Translations under genes and position numbers: made by a program
Source of the DNA: Hondaea fermentalgiana
Lineage: Eukaryota; Sar; Bigyra; Thraustochytrida; Thraustochytriidae
Reading direction: 5' to 3'
Assembly: GCA_014084085.1 (NCBI GenBank)
Contig: NPFB01000074.1
Location: 1 to 15,242 of the forward strand
DNA: 15,242 nt
Notes under the pieces: generated by a model
What the model was told of the DNA's origin: nothing
Seen by the model: the letters and a program-made list of their open reading frames with translations, nothing else
The model's database searches: none
Part shown: piece by piece, positions 1-8,181 of the stretch
How the letters are laid out: each line of letters opens with the position of its first letter
Numbering within the stretch: the stretch's first letter is position 1

Positions 1-241
1 CCGTACACCAATATGGGAAATCGTCTCCTGGTCTTACGTGGAGACGGTCTTAAAAAGGAGGTGCGCGTCCCTCCGAGCTTGTATTGCAAAGCTTGGACCA
101 AGCGAATCGTGACGCACGGACCGACCGCTTCGGCTTTAAGATGACCTTTGCGAAGTTCTGGACGACGATGAGGAGTTGCGATACGCTGCATTGCAGAAAA
201 AAAAAAGTATTGAAGCTACAGTTGAGAGTACGTCAGAATAA
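1..241 (+). pseudogene. Possible 3' end of an upstream coding region, frameshifted
   Basis: No family is recognised. From base 1 a protein-like frame runs without a stop (GNRLLVLRGDGLKKEVRVPP and onward) until a TGA at about 142. A one-base shift near 138-140 moves into a second protein-like frame starting DDLCEVLDDDEELRYAALQ. That frame is acidic and helix-like, contains a run of ten A (197-206), and ends at TAA 239-241. Read together, the two frames look like the C-terminal part of one protein broken by a single indel. A short intron ending at the AG at 139-140 is another explanation, but I found no donor that joins the frames cleanly and scores well. The rest of the gene would lie left of the window. 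This is a judgement from composition only; chance open frames are possible. Confidence 0.3.
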
Positions 242-1480
242 TCAAACATGGTGTGGGAGCATTGACAAATCAAACGTACCTTTTTTGCTGCGAAAGAGTA
301 AACGTACTACAGTTTATTTCCGTTGAATAGAGCTCGCGTATCTGATTGAAGCTCGGGCCTGCTGCTGGCAGGATTAGTCAGTCTTTGTTTATTGCCATGG
401 CCCCTGTTGTCAAGCTGCTTTCGTGCGTGCATGCCTACTCTGGCTTCCCTCTTCATTTGTCAATGAACACATCGGAAGCAACGTAGAAAAGAGGAAACCC
501 ATCCTCTGCAGCCGCGCCGTGACAAACCATGCAGCGCGCGCGCGCATTCTCGGGGCACACGCCTACGACTCACCTTTTCAAATGCCCTGCACGCCGCACG
601 CCGCACGCGAAGAGCTGAAAGCGCACGTGCCTTCAGTCGTGCTGGATTTCCTTTTCCTCTTGGTCAGATTGCAAAACCAAAAACTTTGTTTGCCGCGCAA
701 CGCATTCTGCGCAACGCAAATTATGAGCGCAACGCAAACTTCGAGCCTTTGCGCTCTCTTTGGTGCCAAGCAGGGAGAAAAAAGCAAGCAAGCAAGCGAG
801 CGAGGCAAATGAGGCAAGCGCGCGGCGGCGGAGGGTGGCAGCAAACCCGGAACGGAGCAGGCGAGCGAGCATCAAGAAGAAGCAAGCAGCCAGCGGCAGC
901 ATCAATGCTTTCTGCAGCGAGCCAGGATTGGCGCCTTCCCATGGCAGTGAGTCTGGGGCTGCTCATGAACCATCCCAGTCTCTGGCAGCTGCAAAGACGC
1001 GTCAGCCCGGCGCGGTGCGGGGACCTCTTGCGCAGCGGAGCAGTGTCCGAGGCTGCCCGCCCGACTGTCGTCTGCGCGCTCTAAGAGCAGCAAGAACCCG
1101 ATTGCGCGTGCATCCGCAATACGCGAACTTTGTTCAGCGAGCAAACGCGACGGCGAGCGAACAAGCTTCTAGAGCTCGAGTCATCGCCGCGGAAAGCAAG
1201 CGAACAAGGGTGACACTGTCTCTTCAGAGAGTGCCTTTTCTGGAACTCGATCATGCAAAATCTTCTCCGCCTTCGACTGCTTACTCGTTGTTCAAGGCAG
1301 AGATCATTTTGCACATCTGCACATCTACAGGCTCTTCCTCTCTTCCTCTCTCACACGCGATCTTCTGGCGCACATTTGTATCTTTAAAATGGTCAAAGGA
1401 GACGGACTTTCGCTTCGCTTCATCGGCTTTCTGGGGATAAAATGAGACCTCCGGTCACTTTGCCTCCATCATCATCAACC
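242..1480. other. Intergenic stretch, no recognisable gene
   Basis: No convincing gene on either strand. Several open frames exist (for example about 760-1440 on the plus strand), but they lack a proper ATG or encode Arg/Ala/Ser-rich low-complexity sequence, as expected from GC-rich non-coding DNA. The stretch contains CA/GC-rich simple sequence: an alternating CG run near 535-545, CGCACGCCG repeats near 590-610, GCGCAACGCAAA-type repeats at about 695-740, and AAGCAAGCAAGCGAGCGAGG at about 783-805. CAAGCAAGC-type runs also occur in the leaders of genes further right, so this may be an old promoter or leader region. Confidence 0.5.
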
Positions 1481-2440
1481 ATGAATGAGACGCTTTGCTA
1501 GTTGAGCGAGTTGGACGCCAAGGTGGTCGAGGTCGCCTTATTGTTGATCAGCAAATTCGACACAAAGCGTTAGTTGAGCGCGCCAGAGTCTGTGTGCCCG
1601 TACGCAAGTGCGCGTAGATTGCTTGCTGGACTGGCGTTGCAGCGCACGTAAAGCGTCTCTCGTTGTACGAGGACTTTCGCTTAGCTATCAATGGCAACGT
1701 CTCGCCCAAGAATCGGCTACTAAAAGGCGATGACATGAACACGAAGCTCGTTTGCGCACCACCTGTTATACGTCCTCCCTCTAAAAAGGCGATGACATGA
1801 ACACGAAGCTCGTTTGCGCACCACCTGTTGTACGTCCTCCCTCTGGTGCTTTGCGGATATCATGCAACGATGATTGCGACGTCGTAGTTTGGAATGGCGG
1901 AACCCGTATGGACGCTTCGCAATCCAGTGGGACGCAATGCTTGGCGTTGACGCGGCGCGTGGATACGGACACAAAAAGTTGTGCCAAATCATTCGCTTCG
2001 ACCCTACACGCTGGTGACACGGAAGAAGCTGTCAATGTCGAATGATTGGGCTTGAGCAAGCAAAAGGACGCGGCAGTCAGTGAAGCTGCTGGTGCACCTC
2101 ACGCCGCACCCAAATACCTACTCGGAATTTGTATGCTTATCCTTGCCAATGAGGACTTTGTGATTCCTGATGATCTGCATGACCAATGGCGAGGCGGGAG
2201 GAGATGTTAAAGGTCCTTTCTGGGCTTGGGAATGTGCCATCCGTGGTCAGACTCCGTCGCTACACTCCATATGCTCAAGTTCGACTCGGCATTGGTTGTC
2301 GATGCCACTGGAAAGCGCGAGTGCGAAGCTTGTGCCGACATCGTTGCACCGGAGCCAAGAACCACGCGACCTTTTTCGCTCGATACGGTGACGATTTTTG
2401 TATTTCATTTTTTTTTGCGACCACTATCGCCCCGATTTGA
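1481..2440 (+). pseudogene. Decayed open reading frame with an internal 62-bp duplication
   Basis: Family not recognised. Protein-like sequence can be followed on the plus strand but only by changing frame. ATG 1481 starts a frame with TAG at 1499 and 1571 (segment LSELDAKVVEVALLLISKF). The next frame has TAG at 1615 and then stays open through RLSLYEDFRLAINGNVSPKN to the duplicated block. After the duplication the frame shifts again and is open to TGA 2043, then to TAA 2208 (segment ANEDFVIPDDLHDQW), then into segment MLKFDSALVVDATGKRECEA. The tandem duplication at 1722-1844 accounts for one shift: 62 is not a multiple of 3. Multiple stops plus a frame-breaking duplication suggest a dead gene. 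An intron-containing live gene is less likely because no clear GT-AG pairs remove the stops. Confidence 0.4.
1722..1844. repeat. 62-bp tandem duplication, two near-identical copies
   Basis: Two adjacent copies both read AAAAGGCGATGACATGAACA and continue to CGTCCTCCCTCT. Copy one is about 1722-1782 and copy two 1783-1844. They differ by one extra A in the A-run at the start of copy two and one substitution (GTTATA in copy one, GTTGTA in copy two). The high identity implies a recent event. The offset of 62 bp shifts the surrounding reading frame. Confidence 0.9.
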
Positions 2441-2491
2441 TGACCAGTGGTGGGTGTGGCAAAGACGAAATCTCTTGGTGGCGCGCCATCG

Positions 2492-3442
2492 ATGGAGGCT
2501 GGGCGCGCAGCGCGGCGCCGTAGCGCGAGGCGCTTCGTGGCGACGTCACGGGCCGATGCGGGCGCAGTCTTTGCGCAGGCGGCGCTGGTCGTTGTGCGGG
2601 GCGCCGTTTCTCCGGTCGAGGTGAACGAGGTTGACCTGGAGGATACCTGGCATGGACTCGACGCCGCCTCGCAGGCAACATGGTGTGTGGAGAATGGCCA
2701 GGTACCAGGCCAGAATGAGGCTCTGCGGCAGGCCAACCAAGAGCTTGTTACGGTGTCAAGTCCAAGCTGGTATGCCTCTTTTATTGCCAAGACCGTGCCC
2801 AAAGGTCTGCCTCTCGTCGGTGTCCCGTTCGCAAAGAGTCATAGCGACTCGATTTGGTTCTTTGCAGGCTGTCACCAGCCCAGCGATGGGCAGCCTCTGC
2901 GTGGCCGCCGTGAGCACACGGATGACGTTCCTCATGACGGCACCTTTCACATCCAGGTCTCTGGTACCAAGCATTGGTTTCTCCGCCCCACCGATGAGCT
3001 TGTGCAGCGCCAGGGAAGCGGTCTTCGAGCGGATGATAAGTTTGCCATTGTTTGTGGGCCGGGGGATCTCATTGCGGTGAATACTCGTCTGTGGTGGCAC
3101 GAGACCGCGCTGCCCGCCGCATTGCAGCCGTCTGTGAGTTATGCTCGGGATTTTTATCTACAAGAGGACGCGCGAGCGCAGGAAGCAGATTTTGTCAATC
3201 AGGATGGATTTTACGCTGCGGCTGCTATCTCGGCAGGGACGATCATCGTCCGCGAGCAGGACATGCCCGATTGTGAGCTCCCCACATCCAAGGGAAGCCG
3301 TGCAAATGCTCAGGTGGTTGAGCTTGAAGACGAAGACGGGAATGGCAGCGGTATGGCTCTTGTTGCTTCACGAGATATTGCTACGGGCGAATGGTTCGTC
3401 GTGTACGATTCGGACGCCGAGTCTGATGCTGCAGATGAGTGA
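2492..3442 (+). CDS. JmjC/cupin-type 2-oxoglutarate oxygenase-like protein with SET-like C-terminal tail
   Basis: Predicted 316 aa. A cupin/JmjC core is visible: H142-T-D144 (motif GRREHTDDVPHDGTFHIQV) and distal H203 (INTRLWWHE-like, here VNTRLWWHET) form the expected Fe(II) triad. K160 in SGTKHWFLRP sits where the FIH-type family places its 2-oxoglutarate-binding lysine. This supports a soluble Fe(II)/2OG dioxygenase; the substrate is unknown. Residues 238-306 resemble the two ends of a SET domain joined together: GFYAAAAISAGTIIVRE like the SET entry, and ANAQVVEL followed by MALVASRDIATGEWFVVY like the SET exit. The core and the usual NHS/C motif are missing, so methyltransferase activity is doubtful. 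The tail is acidic. ATG 2492 is the first in-frame ATG after the TGA at 2441; its context is mediocre (T at -3, G at +4), so a spliced upstream start remains possible. No intron is needed. Confidence 0.8.
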   Translation: MEAGRAARRRSARRFVATSRADAGAVFAQAALVVVRGAVSPVEVNEVDLEDTWHGLDAASQATWCVENGQVPGQNEALRQANQELVTVSSPSWYASFIAKTVPKGLPLVGVPFAKSHSDSIWFFAGCHQPSDGQPLRGRREHTDDVPHDGTFHIQVSGTKHWFLRPTDELVQRQGSGLRADDKFAIVCGPGDLIAVNTRLWWHETALPAALQPSVSYARDFYLQEDARAQEADFVNQDGFYAAAAISAGTIIVREQDMPDCELPTSKGSRANAQVVELEDEDGNGSGMALVASRDIATGEWFVVYDSDAESDAADE

Positions 3443-3522
3443 CAATCTATGTAAATTTGCTGTTTCAAGTATGTTTCTTTATATTATTGTGTTCGTTGTC
3501 TTACCTATACCACGTGGAACGA

Positions 3523-3593
3523 GCGCAAATGGTTTAGTGGTAAAATCTTCGTTTCCCATGCGAAGGCCCCGGGTTCGATTCCCGGTTTGCGCT
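3523..3593 (+). tRNA. tRNA-Gly (anticodon CCC)
   Basis: Full cloverleaf. Acceptor stem GCGCAAA (3523-3529) pairs with TTTGCGC (3586-3592). The D arm is GTTT-AGTGGTA-AAAT. The anticodon stem is TTCGT/GCGAA with loop TTCCCAT, giving anticodon CCC at 3555-3557. There is a 4-nt variable region, then T arm CCGGG-TTCGATT-CCCGG (3569-3585). There is no intron and no encoded CCA. The internal Pol III promoter is present: A box TGGTTTAGTGG (3530-3540) and B box GGTTCGATTCC (3572-3582). The discriminator base is T (3593), whereas eukaryotic cytosolic tRNA-Gly usually has A. The arm sequences and CCC anticodon still identify glycine. Confidence 0.96.
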
Positions 3594-3598
3594 GGTTA

Positions 3599-3608
3599 TT
3601 TTTTTTTT
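3599..3608 (+). terminator. Pol III poly-T terminator of tRNA-Gly
   Basis: A run of ten T begins 6 nt after the tRNA 3' end, the usual RNA polymerase III stop signal. A second T run at about 3636-3644 could act as a back-up. Confidence 0.85.
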
Positions 3609-4214
3609 ATTCTTGGTGACAAAAACAACGAGAATTTTTTTTTCCAACTTGGATCCTGGCTGTTTTTCGTTAGTGGTGTGGCGGGTGCGGATCCAGAGTT
3701 CAGGTCCCCCGGTGTGGCCACCGCGGCACGGCCATGCCACTGCCAGCACCAGCATCACCAGCACCAGCTGCAGCATCACCAGCACCAGTAGCACAAGAAG
3801 CACAAGCAGCACCAGCAGGCATACTACTTGTGCAACAACACACGCAGTAGCACAAGAAGCACAACAAACGGTGGTCTGTATCTGCAGCTGCCAGGCTGCT
3901 GCTGCAGCTGGCTGGGCTGCACACGTGCGGTCTCTCACTCACACTGTCAGTCCCCAGCGGCGCCGCTTCGGGAGATCTGCAACGCCTTGGACGCGGCCTT
4001 ACTAGTACCCCTCCCCCCTCTGTGGCCGGTGTCGGACGGCATCTGCGAAATGGGCCAGCCCGCCTCGACCTGGGACCAGCGCCGCCGTCATGCCGCAGAA
4101 CGCGAACGCACGGACGCAAGCAAGCAGGCACTTCGACAGGCAAGCTAGCAGTCAGGCAAGCAAACACGTGCACAGGCCCGTTTGCAATTTTAGCGCGGAC
4201 CTCGGCCCGGCACG
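3609..4214. other. Leader/promoter region of the FATP gene
   Basis: No gene is supported. The stretch contains the CAGCACCAG-type repeat at 3743-3864, a pyrimidine-rich part near 4005-4022, and CAAGCAAGCAGGC-type runs at about 4117-4170 just before the FATP start. No clear TATA box was seen. Short open frames here encode His/Gln or Leu/Val repeats on the two strands and are products of the triplet-like repeat. Confidence 0.5.
3743..3864. repeat. Imperfect CAGCACCAG/CACAAGAAG repeat block
   Basis: CAGCATCACCAGCACCAG occurs at 3750-3767 and again at 3771-3788 (21-bp period). Downstream, CAGTAGCACAAGAAGCACAA occurs exactly twice, at 3786-3805 and 3845-3864 (59 bp apart). This is simple-sequence DNA between the tRNA and FATP; no coding role is supported. 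Confidence 0.8.
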
Positions 4215-6143
4215 ATGGACTCGAAACGCTTACTCAAGATTGCAGCAGGCGCCGGCGCCGGCTTGGTGGCGCTCAAGGCTCTGGACAAAAAGTATCAGAT
4301 CGCCAGCGACGTCGAGTATCTGTCCAAGGTCGCCAAGGGCGCGTTCTTGGAGAAGCTCCCGGCGGATGCCACGATTGTGGATCTCTGGGAGAAGAATGTT
4401 GCCGAGACGCCCAACAAGACCGGCGCGATCTTTGCGGAAAGCGGCGAGTCCCTGACATTCGCGCAGCTCGACGCGCTCGCCAGCCGCGTGGCGCACATGC
4501 TCCGCGCACAAGGTCTCGCTGCAGGCGATGTGGTGGCTCTCTTTGCGGACAATTCCATGCCGTACCTCTACATTTACCTGGGTATCCTCAAGGCGGGTAT
4601 GGTGGCAGCGCTCATCAACAGCAACAACAAGGCCAAGCCTCTCTTGCACAGCCTCGACGTGGCCAAGTGCCGCGCGCTCATTTATGGCGCCGAGGTGGAG
4701 TCCGCCGTGGCCGATGTGGCCGAAGGCATTGCCGCCTGCAACCTTCAATTGATTCTCTCCTTTGACGACGTGGTGCGCAAGTTCGAGGCCCAGGGCATTC
4801 TTGGCATCACCAAGCGCCTCGAGGACGAGCTTCCGCCCTCGTCGCCGCCGTCGCCCCGCGCGTGGCGCTCCAAGATGGGCAAGAACACGGCAGCAGCCTA
4901 CATTTACACGAGTGGCACGACGGGCTTGCCCAAGGCCTGCGTTGTCCGCAACTCGCGTCTCATGACCATGGGCCTCACCATGAACATTTTCGGCGTAGAG
5001 CGAGACGACGTCACCTACACTTGCCTCCCTCTCTACCACTCGAGCGGCCTGGGCATTGGGTTTGGCAACGCGCTCGTCGTGGGGTCAACCATTGTAATCT
5101 CGCGCAAGTTCTCTGCTTCGCGATTTTTCCAGCACTGCGCGGAGCACAATGTCACCGCTGTACAGTATATTGGCGAGCTCTTCCGTTATCTGGCCAATAC
5201 GCCAGCTTCGCCCTGGGACCGCCGGCACAAGGTGCGCGTGGCCGTCGGGAACGGTCTTCGCCGCGAGATCTGGGTCCCTTTTCAGGAGCGCTTCCAGATT
5301 CCCGAGATTGGCGAGTTCTACGGCGCCACGGAGGGCAATATCTCCTTTATGAATCATTGCCGTGGCGTGCTAAACGGGGACCACTCTCGCGTCGGCGCCG
5401 TTGGTCGCGTTGGACCCTTTATCAAGAAACTGACCAAGTTCAGGATTGTCAAGCATGATGTGGAGAATGAGGCGCCAGTGCGCGATCCCAAGACTGGCTT
5501 TTGCATCGAATGCGCCCCGGGCGAGCCCGGCGAGCTGCTTGGTTACATGGACCCTGACAATGAGCGTCTCCGCTTCGTCGGCTACACTTCCAAGGAGGCC
5601 AGTGACAAGAAGATCCTCAAGGATGTTCTCGTCAAGGGCGACAGCTACTTTCGTACGGGTGATCTCCTGCGTCATGACAGCGATGGTTTCTTGTACTTTG
5701 TTGACCGCGTTGGCGACACCTTTCGATACAAGGGTGAGAACGTGGCGACGGGCGAGGTTGCGCAAGTTGTCGGAGAGCTCCCGGGCGTCCTCGAGGCCAA
5801 TGTCTACGGTGTCCAGATCCCAGGGAGCCCGGACGGCCGTGCATGCATGTCGGCGATTGTTCTCAAGGACGGTGTGAGTGCCGATACTGTCGACTTGGCG
5901 GCATTGTCTGACCATGTGCATCGTTCTCTCGCCACCTATGCGGTCCCTCACTTTGTCCGAATTCTCCCACAAATGGATCTTACGGGCACTTTCAAGCATC
6001 GCAAGGTCGACCTTGCAAAGGATGGCTTCGATCCTGCGATCATTTCTGATCCGCTCTTTTACCTCGACACGTCCACGCGAGAGTACAAGCCCCTCACGGC
6101 CGAGGCCTATGCCGACATTTGCGCTGGCAAAGCGCGTCTTTAA
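4215..6143 (+). CDS. Fatty acid transport protein / very-long-chain acyl-CoA synthetase (FATP, SLC27A-type)
   Basis: 642 aa, the usual FATP length. It belongs to the ANL adenylate-forming superfamily: ATP-dependent activation of long or very-long-chain fatty acids to acyl-CoA, coupled to uptake. Motifs in order: P-loop YIYTSGTTGLPK (229-240), GEFYGATEGN (366-375), YFRTGDLL with D483, the FATP signature DRVGDTFRYKGENVAT (497-512), and TGTFKHRK (590-597), whose K594 aligns with the adenylation-half-reaction lysine. Residues 8-22 are Ala/Gly-rich and weakly hydrophobic, a possible membrane segment. The protein ends KARL; ARL fits the PTS1 consensus (S/A/C)(K/R/H)(L/M), so peroxisomal location is possible. 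The start has a strong Kozak context (A at -3, G at +4). No intron is needed. It converges on the SYLF gene. All key residues appear present. Confidence 0.96.
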   Translation: MDSKRLLKIAAGAGAGLVALKALDKKYQIASDVEYLSKVAKGAFLEKLPADATIVDLWEKNVAETPNKTGAIFAESGESLTFAQLDALASRVAHMLRAQGLAAGDVVALFADNSMPYLYIYLGILKAGMVAALINSNNKAKPLLHSLDVAKCRALIYGAEVESAVADVAEGIAACNLQLILSFDDVVRKFEAQGILGITKRLEDELPPSSPPSPRAWRSKMGKNTAAAYIYTSGTTGLPKACVVRNSRLMTMGLTMNIFGVERDDVTYTCLPLYHSSGLGIGFGNALVVGSTIVISRKFSASRFFQHCAEHNVTAVQYIGELFRYLANTPASPWDRRHKVRVAVGNGLRREIWVPFQERFQIPEIGEFYGATEGNISFMNHCRGVLNGDHSRVGAVGRVGPFIKKLTKFRIVKHDVENEAPVRDPKTGFCIECAPGEPGELLGYMDPDNERLRFVGYTSKEASDKKILKDVLVKGDSYFRTGDLLRHDSDGFLYFVDRVGDTFRYKGENVATGEVAQVVGELPGVLEANVYGVQIPGSPDGRACMSAIVLKDGVSADTVDLAALSDHVHRSLATYAVPHFVRILPQMDLTGTFKHRKVDLAKDGFDPAIISDPLFYLDTSTREYKPLTAEAYADICAGKARL

Positions 6144-6501
6144 AAACCACACAAAAAAAGACATACAAAATCAACAACAACAACAATTTCATCCTTATTC
6201 TTCTTCTCTTTCTCTCTTTTTTTTTTTGAAGCGCAAACGCTCAACAAACGCTGAAAGCCTCGGAGGGAATCGAGCGGCGAATCGTACGCTCATCTTGGCG
6301 GTTATTAGAAACAAATCGCGGAATCTCGTCAGCAGACCCAAGTCATCCACATACGATGAAACATTGTGGTCAATCTTGGACTCGCTTTCAGAGCAAAGGC
6401 TAAACGCCGAGAGCACTCATTTGACAGGACCGAGGACAATCATACGATCAGCAATGAAGAAAATGGCCTTGGTTTGTCAGACTTCTACAATGTATCACAC
6501 G
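6144..6501. other. Convergent 3' UTR region between FATP and the SYLF gene
   Basis: 358 bp between two stop codons facing each other. It contains a CAA repeat (about 6171-6185), a pyrimidine tract ending in a run of about ten T (to 6229), and otherwise unremarkable sequence. An open stretch on the minus strand (6195-6416) has no ATG and is preceded directly by a stop, so it is not called. Overlapping 3' UTRs of the two genes are plausible. Confidence 0.5.
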
Positions 6502-7986
6502 TCACAAGGAATACGCTAGGCAATACTTGGAGACCTTGCCAGAGTGCCCATCGGAGAGACGCTGGACGGAAACGTAGTCAGCGTAGGGGTAAGGCATGCC
6601 TGTCTGCAGGCTTCCATCTAGCAAAAAGAGAGGGTCGCCCCTGCGGACCGTGATGATATTGTGAGCCGTCATGGCAGGGTCGCTCTCATTCACTACATGA
6701 TCCTTTGTCGCAAAGATCTTGGTCGAACCATACGCCAGAGGCGCCTCGAGGGACCGCGGTGCAAAGCCTGCGCTTCCCGCAGACTGTCGCGCAGAAGACG
6801 ATCTCGACGCCAACGCCCGAGGTTGGGGCTGTTGGGCTTGCTTTTGCGACGATGATGGCGGCGGCGGCGGCGGTGGCGGCGATAACGCTTGTTGTGATGA
6901 TTGCGCTCCTGCTTGCGCATAGTAATTTTCAAGTCCAAGGAGATCGTCCGAGGAATCAAAAGCGGGGTACTGGGCTTGTGCAGAGGAGGAGGGCGATGCG
7001 GAGGCCTGGCGACTATGCATATCGAGTGCGCCCGCTAGAATATTTCTCCCATCTGCTGCCATGGCGTGCTCCTCGTCCGTCATGCGACGGGTCAAGTGCG
7101 AGGATGAAGGAGCCCGCTTTGGCTGCTGCTGTTGCTGCTGCTTGGCCAAGGGTTGTGGTTGTGGGGGCGGGGGCGGGGGCGGCGGAGGCGACGACGGCGA
7201 GGGCGCCTGTGCCTTTTTCTGCTGGCGCTGCTTGCGCACGAGATCGTCGTCGTCCCGCGGATTCGGCCTGGGGTCGCCGGCAAGATCGGCGTCGTCCTGC
7301 GTGAGGGAAGCCATGAGCTCGGGATTGTTGCGCAAATCATCGAGGCCGTCCTCAAACGCTCGTCCAGTGCACAGATTGGTGAGCACGTGCTGCAGCACCG
7401 CTACGAGCTCGGCCTTGAGGCCCGAAGGCACGCTTACATCACCACGCACGATGTTGCGCAGATGCGCATTCCTTGTGCCATAAAAGCCACGATTGTCCGT
7501 GGCGCGAGAGACGAGAAGGACGCCCTCCAACGAGACGCCAGCAAAGAAGCCCTGACTCATGCTATACGAGAACATTCCGCTAAAGCCCTGGCCCGAGAGG
7601 GCAAATTCGGCCTTGATGGTGCGCCCCAACGGCCCGGCCGATATCGCATAATCTCCGCCAAGCTTGAGCTGGCCATGCGATTCAAAGGCCCGCACAGAAT
7701 TATCGTCGTTGAGCACAATGACAATGTCGGCCTTTTGGCCTCCCGCCTGAAGGCCTACGCCCACGCTCGTCATGACAATGGACGCCGGCGGGCTCCACTT
7801 GCTCGCGCTCAGTCGCTTCATGAAGATGCCGGTGCCCAAGGTTCCGCTAAAGAGCCACGCGCCCTTGATTTGCGTCATGAACACAATACCGCGCGCGTGC
7901 ATGAGGACTTCCCGCGGAATGACGCCCTCGCGGTCTGACCTTCGCAGCACGCGCACGCTGCGCTGCACCTGCCCTTTCATGTTCAT
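6502..7986 (-). CDS. SYLF-domain protein with C-terminal SH3-like domain (Ysc84/SH3YL1-like)
   Basis: 494 aa from ATG 7986. Residues about 18-190 are a SYLF (DUF500) domain: GIVFMTQIKGAWLFSGTLGTG, WSPPASIVMTSVGVGLQAGG, ADIVIVLN, LGGDYAISAGPLGR, SYSMSQGFFAGVSLEGVLL and NRGFYGT are hallmark segments. SYLF proteins bind phosphoinositides and, in yeast Ysc84, actin, acting in endocytosis. The middle (about 240-420) is low complexity with poly-Pro, poly-Gln and Ser runs, and holds LLGLE (349-353), which fits the clathrin-box pattern. The end (about 424-494; VRRGDPLFLLDG, YADYVSVQRLSDGHSGKV) resembles an SH3 fold with a degenerate ALYDY start. ATG 7986 has A at -3; the frame is open further upstream to about 8076 but has no ATG there. 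No intron is needed. Confidence 0.9.
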   Translation of the reverse strand: MNMKGQVQRSVRVLRRSDREGVIPREVLMHARGIVFMTQIKGAWLFSGTLGTGIFMKRLSASKWSPPASIVMTSVGVGLQAGGQKADIVIVLNDDNSVRAFESHGQLKLGGDYAISAGPLGRTIKAEFALSGQGFSGMFSYSMSQGFFAGVSLEGVLLVSRATDNRGFYGTRNAHLRNIVRGDVSVPSGLKAELVAVLQHVLTNLCTGRAFEDGLDDLRNNPELMASLTQDDADLAGDPRPNPRDDDDLVRKQRQQKKAQAPSPSSPPPPPPPPPQPQPLAKQQQQQQPKRAPSSSHLTRRMTDEEHAMAADGRNILAGALDMHSRQASASPSSSAQAQYPAFDSSDDLLGLENYYAQAGAQSSQQALSPPPPPPPPSSSQKQAQQPQPRALASRSSSARQSAGSAGFAPRSLEAPLAYGSTKIFATKDHVVNESDPAMTAHNIITVRRGDPLFLLDGSLQTGMPYPYADYVSVQRLSDGHSGKVSKYCLAYSL

Positions 7987-8011
7987 CTTCCTTTGCCCTT
8001 TGGCTCGCAAA

Positions 8012-8032
8012 CTGCTGCTGCTGCTGCTGCTG
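8012..8032. repeat. (CTG)7 microsatellite in the SYLF gene leader
   Basis: Seven CTG units lie 26 bp upstream of the SYLF start. In the sense of that gene the run reads CAG. If translation began at an upstream non-ATG codon this run would encode poly-Ser; with ATG 7986 it is untranslated. Confidence 0.9.
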
Positions 8033-8181
8033 CTCGCCGCCGGCTGCGGTCGCGGTCTCTGCGGCGGGCTCCCCACTTCCCTGTGCCGCTCCGCCCGACC
8101 GTCGCCGTCTCGCCGCCTCGCCGTAAGCGGACCGTCAGTCGGCCAGAATGAGGATGAGGTTTCGTTCGGCCAACCGGCCGG

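Noticed and set aside
760..1440. Open frame of 226 codons, plus strand
   Set aside because: It begins at GTG with no in-frame ATG, and the product is Arg/Ala/Ser-rich with no domain; it is typical of GC-rich non-coding DNA.
3743..3864. CRISPR-like spacing of repeated 20-mers
   Set aside because: There are only two copies of the 20-mer inside simple-sequence DNA in a eukaryotic setting; no array structure.
3534..3938. Minus-strand frame containing RESNPGPSHGKRRFYH and a Leu/Val repeat
   Set aside because: The peptide is the antisense translation of the tRNA-Gly gene, and the Leu/Val part is the CAGCACCAG repeat.
4230..5039. Open frame of 269 codons antisense to FATP
   Set aside because: A shadow of a codon-biased GC-rich gene; the plus strand encodes clear FATP motifs in the same bases.
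6195..6416. 73-codon open stretch on the minus strand after the SYLF stop
   Set aside because: It looks slightly protein-like but has no ATG and is preceded directly by TGA; it probably lies in the 3' UTR.
7132..7938. Open frame of 268 codons antisense to the SYLF gene
   Set aside because: The opposite strand has the SYLF signature throughout; this frame is its complement.
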